DNA of 64,000 nucleotides, taken from Methylophilus sp. Leaf416 (GTDB lineage: Bacteria; Pseudomonadota; Gammaproteobacteria; Burkholderiales; Methylophilaceae). The translations under genes and the position numbers were made by a program. The DNA lies in the NCBI RefSeq assembly GCF_001424665.1, contig NZ_LMQS01000005.1:322-64321 (forward strand), in the 5' to 3' direction. Positions within the stretch are counted from its first letter, which is position 1. Each line of letters opens with the position of its first letter. Below the pieces are notes generated by a model. It saw only the letters and a list, made by a program, of their open reading frames with translations. It ran no database searches and was not told the DNA's origin. This document shows positions 56,119-64,000 of this stretch, piece after piece.

Positions 56119-56409
56119 ATGCAGCCGGATAAACACTACACCCAATCTGCAGTGGCGCTGGCTTATGAAGCAGGCGACCTCGCGCCCCGCGTAGTGGCAA
56201 AAGGTAAGGGATTATTGGCTGAACGGATTATCGCAATTGCAAAAGAGCACGATGTCTATGTGCATGAATCGCAGGCATTGTTGGGATTATTGATGCAGGT
56301 GGAGCTGGATGCGCATATTCCACCGCAGTTATACCAAGCGATTGCCGAGATTCTGGCATGGTTATATCAGTTAGAGCAGGGTGAAGTGCGGGAAGCGCCG
56401 CTGGTGTAA
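56119..56409 (+). CDS. Stand-alone FlhB C-terminal domain protein
   Basis: 96 residues equivalent to the cytoplasmic C-terminal part of FlhB after its NPTH cleavage site (AVALAYEAGDLAPRVVAKGKGLLAERI), with no membrane part and no NPTH. ATG 56119 is taken; ATG 56098 overlapping the previous gene is equally possible and both lack a clear ribosome site. Such proteins can substitute for the FlhB C-terminal piece in export. Confidence 0.8.
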   Translation: MQPDKHYTQSAVALAYEAGDLAPRVVAKGKGLLAERIIAIAKEHDVYVHESQALLGLLMQVELDAHIPPQLYQAIAEILAWLYQLEQGEVREAPLV

Positions 56410-56472
56410 AGGGTTGGTGCTGAATATGCTGGTGGAACTGTCGCTATTGGGCAGTTATAACGACGATTCCAG

Positions 56473-56844
56473 TTACACCTGCATATTCATCATGTCTTGA
56501 TAAGCACTTACCAGCTTGTTACGCACCTGCACGGTAGCCTGGAATGCAATGTTGGCTTTTTGCCCAGAAATCATGACATCAGACAGGCTGACGTTGTCAT
56601 TTCCCATGGCAAAATCCTGTCCCAGTTTTTCGGACTGAAGTTGCATATTGTTAACTGAATCCAAAGAGGATTTCAGGGCGTCGCTAAAGCTGACCTGGCT
56701 GGTCGGGCTGGCCGCAGTGGGTTTCTGTACTGTATTAAGTGCCTGGGTTGCGCTGGCACCCAACCCTTCGGGTTTCTGCGCAGCTGCTCGCAATTGCGCC
56801 AGCATGGACGAGATGCGTTGAGCATCAATACCGCCTACGCTCAT
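56473..56844 (-). CDS. fliE: Flagellar hook-basal body protein FliE
   Basis: 123 residues; conserved C-terminal half (SQVSFSDALKSSLDSVNNMQ; DVMISGQKANIAFQATVQVRNKLVSAYQDMMNM). AAAGGAG before the ATG. Single gene divergent from fliF, the arrangement seen in E. coli. Links MS ring and rod. Confidence 0.95.
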   Translation of the reverse strand: MSVGGIDAQRISSMLAQLRAAAQKPEGLGASATQALNTVQKPTAASPTSQVSFSDALKSSLDSVNNMQLQSEKLGQDFAMGNDNVSLSDVMISGQKANIAFQATVQVRNKLVSAYQDMMNMQV

Positions 56845-57092
56845 GTTGGACTCCTTTCATTATCGGGTTGTTAACCCACTTGTGTCGATGGTGTCACTTT
56901 AGCATTGCGCTATTGGAGTCGCTCTCAAAAATAGGCGATATTAAGCCGTCTTATTTGCCAATTTGAATTTGCAGGTGAGGCGCATAATGTGTCCCATGTA
57001 TGAATACCAATGTAATGGTGTTCTGTTTAGATTTAAGACATGCCTGCTGCAGTACCTTATGTCTGGTGCAGGTGATCAACATGGAGATTTAA

Positions 57093-58799
57093 ATGGCTGC
57101 TGCTGATGCCACGCTTGCTTCAACAATAGAGTCCACCACTGCGACACCGGATATATTCGGTAAGATGGGCCAGAAATTGCTGCTAGTAGCTGGAATTGCC
57201 GCCGTGGTTGCGGTGATGGTAGTGTTTTGGCTATGGAGCCAGAAACCGGATTACCGTGTCCTGTTCTCCAATTTTGCCGATAAAGATGGCGGTGCCATCG
57301 TTGCTGAACTCGACAAGCTCAATATCCCATACAAATTTTCTGAAGGTGGCAGTGCCATCATGATCCCTGCCGACCAAGTGCACCAAGTGCGTTTGAAACT
57401 GGCAGCACAAGGTCTGCCAAAAGGCGGCAATATCGGTTTTGAATTACTTGAAAACCAGAAGTTCGGTGTTTCCCAATTTGTTGAACAAGTCAATTTCCAG
57501 CGTGGCCTGGAAGGCGAACTGGAGCGTAGCATCCAGTCTATTTCTGCTGTCCAGGCAGCGCGTATTCATTTGGCTATTCCTAAACCAAGCGTGTTCGTAC
57601 GTGAGCAACAGTATCCGACAGCTTCCGTATTATTAAACCTGCATAATGGCCGCCGTCTGGATGGCCAGCAAGTGGCTGCTGTGGTGCATCTGGTGGCCAG
57701 TAGTGTGCCCAACCTCTCGGCAGACCATGTGACCGTGGTAGACCAGAATGGCAACCTGTTATCCGACAATGCGAATAAATTAAAGCAAAACGGCCTGGAC
57801 CCTGAGCAAATGGCTTATGTGGAAAACATGCAAAGCAACATTGCCCGCCGTGTAGAGTCCATCATCACACCGATTGTGGGCGCGAAAAATGTACACGCTG
57901 AAGCCAGTGCTGAAATTGATTTCTCAAACACTGAGCAAGCCAACGAATCTTACAAACCAAACAGCAAACCGGAAGACATGGCGGTGCGTAGCGCACAAAA
58001 CCACGAGTCACAAAATAGCAGTGGCAGTAATGGTGCCGTGCCAGGTGCAGTATCTAATCAGCCACCTGGTGAATCTACTGCCCCTGTCAATGCACCAGCC
58101 GCACAGGGCGGGGATGAAAATGCGCCGGCTGCAGCTCCACCAGCACCGCCACAAAACACCCAAAAAGACACTACTACCAATTATGAGCTGGATAAAACCA
58201 TCAGTTATGTCCAGCAGGCTAAAGGCGGTGTCAAACGCCTGCACGTAGCGGTCGTGGTTAACCATATCCCGGTAGTGGATAGCACCGGTAAAACAACTTA
58301 CCGCGCACTGAATACTGCCGAGAAACAGCAAGTGAGTGACCTGGCGATGCAGGCGATGGGTTTCAACCGTGAACGCGGTGACACTATCTCTGTGGTCAAT
58401 ACGCCATTTATCAGCGAAGCACAGGAAAAACTGGCTGAGCCACCATTGTGGAAAGACCCGATGGCAATCGAGTATGGCAAGGATGCCCTGCGTTTCCTGG
58501 CTGGTGTGATTGTCCTGTTGATGATCTACAAGAAATTGCTCAAGCCTCTGGCCAACAAGCTGACTGGTGCTGATAAAAAACAACTGGAACTGGTGCAGGG
58601 TGCTGCGGCGTTGCCTGGTGCTGAAGGTGCTTCAGAAGAAGACGCACTGGTGACATTGAGTGGCGATTCACCAGCCTTGCCAGGCGCTGCCAGTACCAGT
58701 GCATTGAATGCAACTCTGGAGGCAGCAAAGCTGGTCGCGAAAGAAAATCCGCGCATGGTAGCTAATGTGGTTTCTAACTGGACTTCCGCGGAGAAATAG
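57093..58799 (+). CDS. fliF: Flagellar MS-ring protein
   Basis: 568 residues: transmembrane helices at about 29-48 and 470-490, YscJ/FliF ring domain (YRVLFSNFADKDGGAIVAELDK, NFQRGLEGELERSIQSI), then a Pro/Ala/Gln-rich linker before the C-terminal FliG-binding tail. GGAG before the ATG. First gene of fliFGHIJK. Confidence 0.96.
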   Translation: MAAADATLASTIESTTATPDIFGKMGQKLLLVAGIAAVVAVMVVFWLWSQKPDYRVLFSNFADKDGGAIVAELDKLNIPYKFSEGGSAIMIPADQVHQVRLKLAAQGLPKGGNIGFELLENQKFGVSQFVEQVNFQRGLEGELERSIQSISAVQAARIHLAIPKPSVFVREQQYPTASVLLNLHNGRRLDGQQVAAVVHLVASSVPNLSADHVTVVDQNGNLLSDNANKLKQNGLDPEQMAYVENMQSNIARRVESIITPIVGAKNVHAEASAEIDFSNTEQANESYKPNSKPEDMAVRSAQNHESQNSSGSNGAVPGAVSNQPPGESTAPVNAPAAQGGDENAPAAAPPAPPQNTQKDTTTNYELDKTISYVQQAKGGVKRLHVAVVVNHIPVVDSTGKTTYRALNTAEKQQVSDLAMQAMGFNRERGDTISVVNTPFISEAQEKLAEPPLWKDPMAIEYGKDALRFLAGVIVLLMIYKKLLKPLANKLTGADKKQLELVQGAAALPGAEGASEEDALVTLSGDSPALPGAASTSALNATLEAAKLVAKENPRMVANVVSNWTSAEK

Positions 58800-58802
58800 C
58801 AA

Positions 58803-59801
58803 ATGGCTGCTGATGGTTTAACAAAAAGTGCAATTTTGATGCTGGCTCTGGGCGAAGACGAAGCTGCCGAGGTCATGAAACACCTGACGCCTAAAGAAGT
58901 ACAGCGTTTGGGCATCGTCATGGCTTCCATGAAACCGGTGCCTAAAGAAGAAGTGGAAGAGGTGCTGGAGAAATTCATGCTCGACTTCGCCGGCAGTAGC
59001 GACTTTGGCCTGGATTCTGACAGCTATATCCGCTCTGTGCTGGTAAAAGCGTTTGGTGATGACAAGGCTTCCAATTTATTGAACCGTATTCCGCAATCAC
59101 AGGATGCCGCAGGTATCGAAAGCCTGAAGTGGATGGATGCATTCAGCGTGGCTGATTTCATCAAGAACGAGCATCCACAGATCATTGCTACTATCCTCTC
59201 GCACCTGGAAGCGGAACAGTCTGCAGAGATTCTCGGCCATTTCACGGAGCGCTTACGCCAGGACGTCATTTTGCGGATTGCCACACTGGACAGTGTCAAA
59301 CCAACCGCCTTGCGCGAGCTGAACGAAGGCATGCTGAAAATGCTGGCCGGTAACGATAACCTCAAGCGCCAGACCATCGGGGGTGTGAAAACTGCCGCTG
59401 AAATCATGAACTTCCTCAGCGGTGAGAATGAAGCCAAATTGATGGATGGCCTGAAAAGTTATGATGATGGCATGGCGCAGCAGATCATGGACCAGATGTT
59501 TGTATTCGATAACATCATCGATATCGATGACCGAGGCATACAGGTATTGCTGCGCGAAGTGCAATCCGATGTACTGATCGTGGCACTGAAAGGGACTTCC
59601 GAAGAAATGCGCGAGAAATTCTTCCGCAATATGTCTTCGCGTGCGGCTGACATGATGCGTGAAGACCTGGAAAGCCGCGGCCCAGTCAAATTGTCTGAAG
59701 TTGAAACACAACAAAAAGTCATTCTGCAAACCGTTAGACGCTTGTCCGATGAAGGCCAGATCATGCTGGCTGGCAAAGGCGACAGCGAGCAGTACGTATA
59801 A
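58803..59801 (+). CDS. fliG: Flagellar motor switch protein FliG
   Basis: 332 residues; EDEAAEVMKHLTPKEVQRLG N-terminus, middle EHPQIIATILSHLE, and C-terminal charged motor helix region (RGIQVLLREVQSDVLIVALKG; MSSRAADMMREDLE). Starts 3 bases after the fliF stop. Confidence 0.97.
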   Translation: MAADGLTKSAILMLALGEDEAAEVMKHLTPKEVQRLGIVMASMKPVPKEEVEEVLEKFMLDFAGSSDFGLDSDSYIRSVLVKAFGDDKASNLLNRIPQSQDAAGIESLKWMDAFSVADFIKNEHPQIIATILSHLEAEQSAEILGHFTERLRQDVILRIATLDSVKPTALRELNEGMLKMLAGNDNLKRQTIGGVKTAAEIMNFLSGENEAKLMDGLKSYDDGMAQQIMDQMFVFDNIIDIDDRGIQVLLREVQSDVLIVALKGTSEEMREKFFRNMSSRAADMMREDLESRGPVKLSEVETQQKVILQTVRRLSDEGQIMLAGKGDSEQYV

Positions 59802-59823
59802 AGCATTTTAAGGAAACACTGAC

Positions 59824-60492
59824 ATGGTAGCTTCTGCAACGCCTAAAGAACAAATGACCGCTTATCAACGTTGGGAAATGGCCAGCTTTGATGATGTCGC
59901 TTCTACCGAGCGGGTCAGGCGCGATCGCGTACAGGCAGAAGAAAATGCCCGTACCGTTAGCCATATTCTCAAGCAAGTCAGGCAGGAAGCGTATGAAGAA
60001 GGCTTCAAGATAGGTTATGGCGATGGCATCAAGCAATCGCAGGCCGAGATTGAGGCAGAACGTACGCAGTTGCTGCAACTATCCGGTAATTTCCAGCAGG
60101 CTTTGTCGATGCAGGATGTGGCGATCGCGGAATCTGTACTGACCCTGGCGTTGGAACTGTCAAAAGCCATGCTGAAAAGCAAACTGCAGGCAGACCCGCA
60201 AAGTATTATTCCGGTAGTGCTGGATGCCATGCAATACCTGCCACAAGTGAAACAGCCCGCGCGCGTGATTGTGCATCACGAAGATGCCAAAATATTGCGC
60301 GCTAGCATTGGCGATCAGATGAAAGATCAAGGCTGGCAATTAGTAGAAGATAGCCAGATAGAACGTGGTGGCTGCCTGGTGGAAACTGCAGAAAACCAGA
60401 TTGATGCGACTAATGAAATGCGCTGGAAACGACTGGTACAAGGTTTGTCCCGTTATGATGACTGGAATAAACCTGCTTCATTGACGGATTAA
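59824..60492 (+). CDS. fliH: Flagellar assembly protein FliH
   Basis: 222 residues: RQEAYEEGFKIGYGDGIKQS with GxxxG-like helix and C-terminal VNFQQALSMQDV.../IERGGCLVETAENQIDAT. Negative regulator/stator of the FliI ATPase. In order between fliG and fliI. Confidence 0.93.
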   Translation: MVASATPKEQMTAYQRWEMASFDDVASTERVRRDRVQAEENARTVSHILKQVRQEAYEEGFKIGYGDGIKQSQAEIEAERTQLLQLSGNFQQALSMQDVAIAESVLTLALELSKAMLKSKLQADPQSIIPVVLDAMQYLPQVKQPARVIVHHEDAKILRASIGDQMKDQGWQLVEDSQIERGGCLVETAENQIDATNEMRWKRLVQGLSRYDDWNKPASLTD

Positions 60493-60522
60493 AACAGCGT
60501 CTTTCAATCCAGAATAGATGGT

Positions 60523-62088
60523 ATGAATAACGTACACGACGCTGACATCGATTCCAAACCCTTTTCCGGGCAAGATCAAAGCTCAGAATCAGAATCCCCA
60601 GGATCACAGACAGCAGAATTACCTTCAATACTGTCTGAGGCGTCCGGCTCTACTGACCCCGATTCCGCTAGTCCTGCTCCCAAAGACATGCAAGACAATA
60701 TACATACCCAACGGTGGCAGAGTTATCTAAAAGATTGCCGCGAAATCATCAACCTGGTTGAACCGCTGGAAGTTGCTGGCCGTATTATTAAAGTCACTGG
60801 TCTGGTAATGGTCGCTACCGGTATCAAAATGCCGATTGGCGGCGCCTGTTTTATCCCTTTGCAGGATGGTGGCCGGGTAGAAGCAGAAGTAGTCGGTTTT
60901 GATGGTGAAAACCTGCTGTTGATGCCGCAAACTGCGGTGGATGGCGTCACGCCGGGTGCCAAGGTATTCAGTATGGAAGTCATGGAAACATTGCCTAAAC
61001 CGCAATTCGGCCGCCCGCCACGCCGCCGGGCCCAGGACAGGGCGCGCCATTTTCCGGTGGGGGATGGTTTGCTTGGACGGGTAGTGGATGCGGCGGGTAT
61101 TCCGCTGGATGGCCTGGGGCCTATTTCCAACGATGTCACGGCGCCGTTGAATGGACGTGTGATCAACCCGCTGATGCGTGCCCCGATTGAAGCGACCATG
61201 GATGTAGGCGTGCGTGCCATTAATGCCATGCTGACCGTGGGCCGCGGACAACGCCTGGGCCTTTTTGCCGGTTCCGGCGTTGGTAAAAGCGTACTGCTGG
61301 GCATGATGGCGCGTTACACCACTGCCGATGTGATTGTGGTGGGCCTGATTGGTGAGCGGGGCCGTGAGGTTCAAGAATTTATCGAACAGATTTTAGGGCC
61401 TGAAGGCCTGGCACGCTCAGTCGTCGTTGCGGCGCCAGCCGATGTCTCCGCGTTGATGCGTTTGCAGGGAGCAAGTTATGCCACCACGATTGCCGAAGGC
61501 TTCCGCAAGCAGGGTAAACATGTATTGCTGATTATGGATTCATTGACACGTTATGCCATGGCACAACGTGAAATCGCACTGGCGATTGGCGAGCCACCGG
61601 CTACCAAAGGTTATCCACCTTCCGTTTTTGCCAAATTACCGGCGCTGGTAGAGCGTACCGGTAACGGCGCACGTGGTGAAGGTTCGATTACCGCTTTCTA
61701 CACTGTGCTGACCGAAGGCGATGACCAGCAAGACCCGATTGCCGATTCTGCACGCGCCATTCTCGATGGACACATTGTGCTCAACCGTACGCTGGCCGAA
61801 AGCGGTCATTACCCGGCAATTGATATCGAACAATCGATCAGCCGAGCCATGCATAACATTACCAGCAGCGAGCATCAGCAACAGGCACGCTTGCTCAAGC
61901 AATTGTATTCCCGTTATTTGCGTAACCAGGACTTGATCGCCGTCGGTGCTTACCAGCCGGGTTCTGACCCGATGCTGGATGTCGCGATTAAAAAGCGCGA
62001 CCAGATCAATGCCTTTCTACAGCAGGATATTCACGAATGTGCGGATATGCAATTCAGCTTGCAGCATTTGTCACAAGTGCTGTCTTAA
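60523..62088 (+). CDS. fliI: Flagellum-specific ATP synthase FliI
   Basis: 521 residues; Walker [15 protein letters not shown], Walker [22 protein letters not shown], and [15 protein letters not shown]. The export ATPase. About 60 residues longer at the N-terminus than E. coli FliI (457), in a Ser/Glu/Pro-rich stretch; an internal ATG at 60688 ([11 protein letters not shown]) would give the standard length. Neither start has a strong ribosome site. Confidence 0.96.
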   Translation: MNNVHDADIDSKPFSGQDQSSESESPGSQTAELPSILSEASGSTDPDSASPAPKDMQDNIHTQRWQSYLKDCREIINLVEPLEVAGRIIKVTGLVMVATGIKMPIGGACFIPLQDGGRVEAEVVGFDGENLLLMPQTAVDGVTPGAKVFSMEVMETLPKPQFGRPPRRRAQDRARHFPVGDGLLGRVVDAAGIPLDGLGPISNDVTAPLNGRVINPLMRAPIEATMDVGVRAINAMLTVGRGQRLGLFAGSGVGKSVLLGMMARYTTADVIVVGLIGERGREVQEFIEQILGPEGLARSVVVAAPADVSALMRLQGASYATTIAEGFRKQGKHVLLIMDSLTRYAMAQREIALAIGEPPATKGYPPSVFAKLPALVERTGNGARGEGSITAFYTVLTEGDDQQDPIADSARAILDGHIVLNRTLAESGHYPAIDIEQSISRAMHNITSSEHQQQARLLKQLYSRYLRNQDLIAVGAYQPGSDPMLDVAIKKRDQINAFLQQDIHECADMQFSLQHLSQVLS

Positions 62089-62102
62089 AGCGAATTAAAA
62101 AC

Positions 62103-62552
62103 ATGGCTAATAAACAATCTACCCAGACATTGACCCTGCTGAGTCAGCTGGCCGGTGATGAAGTAGAGCTTGCCATGAAGGCATTGGCACAGGCGATGAA
62201 ACAGCTGGAGCAGGGCCAGCAGCAAAAGTCATTGCTGAGTCAATATCAGCAGGAATACCAGCAGCAATGGCAAACTGTCGTGCAAAAAGGACTCAAAGCG
62301 GATTTATACCGCAACTTTCAGGGCTTTTTCTCGCAATTGGAAACCGCTGTCAACAGTCAGAATGCTCAAATAGAACAATTGCAGGCAGTTGTTCTGCAGC
62401 GACAACAGGTACTGCAGGAAAAACAGCGTAAACAAAAGTCCTATGAAGTGCTGATCACGCGGGCCCGGACCTTAAACGAAAAGATCGAGCGCAAGCGTGA
62501 CCAGAAACTGATGGATGAGTTTGCCAGCCGTGCGAAGCGGACCACTATGTAA
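62103..62552 (+). CDS. fliJ: Flagellar export protein FliJ
   Basis: 149 residues, coiled coil and Gln-rich (LEQGQQQKSLLSQYQQEYQ). Start ATG 62103 (MANKQSTQT), 14 bases after fliI. Weak ribosome site. Confidence 0.9.
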   Translation: MANKQSTQTLTLLSQLAGDEVELAMKALAQAMKQLEQGQQQKSLLSQYQQEYQQQWQTVVQKGLKADLYRNFQGFFSQLETAVNSQNAQIEQLQAVVLQRQQVLQEKQRKQKSYEVLITRARTLNEKIERKRDQKLMDEFASRAKRTTM

Positions 62553-62601
62553 AGCATCAGGCCGTGCGAAACACTCTATTAAAAGCGTAGGGCCGTGCGA
62601 A
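62527..62601 (+). repeat. Three copies of GCCGTGCGAA across the fliJ 3' end
   Basis: Copies at 62527-62536 (inside fliJ), 62561-62570 and 62592-62601, with neighbouring duplicated TAAAGCATCAGG / TAAAGTATCAGG. Local slippage duplication or a recent duplication of the gene end; it makes the fliJ-fliK gap. Confidence 0.6.
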
Positions 62602-62634
62602 ACGCACTAGCATTTAAAGTATCAGGAGGGTCAC

Positions 62635-64000
62635 ATGACATTTTTAAATTCCGCAGGATTACTGAATATGGGTAATGCTGATGCCGTAAAGACTGCAGCC
62701 AGCAATGCACCGCAGGATTTCCAGGCTAACCAGTCTGATGAATTTGCCCAGGCGTTACGTAAACAATTGCAGCAAGCTAACAAACCTGCCAATACTATTG
62801 TCCCGCCTGCAGATAAAAATAAGCCATCGGTGAAAGAGCCTGCAAAAGCAGAATCAGCGCAGACTAATAACGTCAAAAACGAAGCTGCGGCCAAAGAACC
62901 TGCAGCAAAAGACCAGCCAAAAACAAACACTGCCACTGCTAAAGATAAAAGCGCAGATGACAGTAAAACGGACAAAAGCAAAGAGATTGACGACCAGGCA
63001 GCTGCCGCTGGAGAAGCCTCCGGCATAGATGAAACTGCGCTGGACCGCAAAAGAAGATTAATCACTAACCTGCAAGCAACCGACCCGAATGACCCTAGTA
63101 TTACGCCATGGATGCAAACCATGACCGCCATGATTGCCATGCGCAATCCATCAGGCCAGAGTGGTACAGACGACAAGGCAGGTCTGAATATTGACGGTGC
63201 CGGATTGGCGTTGCCAAAAGGTGAATTTGTAGTTGACCCGAATGCAACAGCCTTGCCTGAAGAAGCGCTGGCTGATAAAACACTCGCAGCCAATATTCCG
63301 GTCAGTGCACAACCCGCAAATCAGACAGCTGCGGTAGATACAAAAACGCCATTAGTGACTGATGGCCAAACACCGGTGACCGATAAACCGGCTAATTTCT
63401 CCGAAACATTGGGCATTGCAAAATCAACAGCAGATGCGGTTAGCGAAACTGTAATCACCGATAAAGCCGTGGCCCAAGCCATGAGTGCCGATATTCAGAT
63501 TGAAAATGCCAATACGGTGACTGTACCAGTCGCACAGGCCTTGCCTAATAGCCCATGGTTAAATACAGCAGGCATTTCACAGAATGCCAACGTCATTATG
63601 TCGCAAGTCTCTACGCCATTTGGCAATGAGCGTTGGCAAACGGCGATGAACCAGCATGTAATGAATATGGTAGGCAGTGGCGACGATGTAGCCAGTTTGA
63701 CTTTGTCGCCGCCTGACCTTGGTCCGATTCAGGTGGTGTTGAAAGTTGATAACCAGTCAGTGAATACCAGTTTTATTACCGATAACCCCTTAGTACGCCA
63801 GGCACTTGAAGATGGCATGCAGGACTTGCGTGACCGCATGGAGTCGCAAGGCCTGCAATTAGGGCAGACTTTTGTCGGTAACGGTCATCAGGCCGAGCAG
63901 CATTTTGAGCAACAATCCGCAAAAGGTAATGCTAAAGTGACTGCTGAAACCGAGACTGTTGCAGCAACCCAGACTGCCGTTAAAACCACCGTCTCACGTG
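62635..64000 (+). CDS. fliK: Flagellar hook-length control protein FliK (3' end outside window)
   Basis: 455 codons visible, frame open to the window end. Ala/Lys/Asp-rich low-complexity N-terminal half, then the Flg_hook domain (MVGSGDDVASLTLSPPDLGPIQVVLKV without the full string; LTLSPPDLGPIQVV at about 63693). GGAGGG before ATG 62635. Follows fliJ; secreted molecular ruler. Confidence 0.93.
   Translation, partial: MTFLNSAGLLNMGNADAVKTAASNAPQDFQANQSDEFAQALRKQLQQANKPANTIVPPADKNKPSVKEPAKAESAQTNNVKNEAAAKEPAAKDQPKTNTATAKDKSADDSKTDKSKEIDDQAAAAGEASGIDETALDRKRRLITNLQATDPNDPSITPWMQTMTAMIAMRNPSGQSGTDDKAGLNIDGAGLALPKGEFVVDPNATALPEEALADKTLAANIPVSAQPANQTAAVDTKTPLVTDGQTPVTDKPANFSETLGIAKSTADAVSETVITDKAVAQAMSADIQIENANTVTVPVAQALPNSPWLNTAGISQNANVIMSQVSTPFGNERWQTAMNQHVMNMVGSGDDVASLTLSPPDLGPIQVVLKVDNQSVNTSFITDNPLVRQALEDGMQDLRDRMESQGLQLGQTFVGNGHQAEQHFEQQSAKGNAKVTAETETVAATQTAVKTTVSR

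Noticed and set aside
62631-63293. 220-codon minus-strand frame
   Set aside because: Antisense of fliK, Ala/Ser/Leu-rich artefact of the low-complexity coding region.

Overview
The window looks like chromosome of a betaproteobacterial methylotroph of the family Methylophilaceae (Methylotenera/Methylophilus type). This is inferred from gene content and order, not from a database search: a propionate/methylcitrate cluster carrying its own succinate dehydrogenase, fumarase, aconitase and malic enzyme, a class of genes I associate with Methylotenera-like bacteria, together with betaproteobacterial-style flagellar genes and the uvrC-pgsA-tRNA(Gly)-tRNA(Cys)-tRNA(Leu) order.

Layout. 1-2943: 3' part of a large secreted adhesin (Calx-beta repeats, von Willebrand A domain, RTX repeats). 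3084-9756 (minus): six-gene operon citE-like / mesaconyl-CoA hydratase / citE-like lyase / prpB / prpC / prpD. 9955-23387 (plus): GntR regulator, malic enzyme, sdhCDAB, sdhE, a third CitE-like lyase, an acyl-CoA ligase, class I fumarase, a small EF-hand protein and aconitase B. Together these could turn mesaconyl-CoA into propionyl-CoA plus glyoxylate, and propionyl-CoA via 2-methylcitrate into pyruvate and succinate, then fumarate, malate and pyruvate. 23584-26829: convergent rpfF/rpfC (DSF-type quorum sensing). 27012-35935: housekeeping and small genes (DUF2914 membrane protein, rlmJ, a cation efflux protein, a tautomerase, uvrC, pgsA, four tRNAs, a lipoprotein, a YihY/BrkB protein, an HTH protein).

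36235-50669: a glycan/phosphonate island. A 2521-residue protein carries two O-GlcNAc-transferase-like (GT41) modules, a GT2-like module, three TPR blocks and a methyltransferase module. After a 0.7-kb inverted repeat comes a tight six-gene minus-strand operon: a PEP mutase fused to a cytidylyltransferase, phosphonopyruvate decarboxylase, a 2-aminoethylphosphonate transaminase-like enzyme, a second cytidylyltransferase, a methyltransferase, and a CDP-glycerol-glycerophosphotransferase-like protein with a TPR tail. This predicts synthesis of CMP-activated 2-aminoethylphosphonate and its transfer to a surface polymer.

51181-64000: flagellar genes fliC, flaG, fliD, fliS, fliT, a fliK-like gene, a stand-alone FlhB C-terminal domain, fliE (minus), fliFGHIJ and the 5' part of fliK. 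The phosphonate operon is divergent from the flagellin gene, and the giant TPR-glycosyltransferase lies just beyond it. My main proposal is that this is a flagellin-modification locus that puts a phosphonate (possibly N-methylated aminoethylphosphonate) on the flagellin glycan. The enzymes are read from the sequence; the flagellin target is inference.
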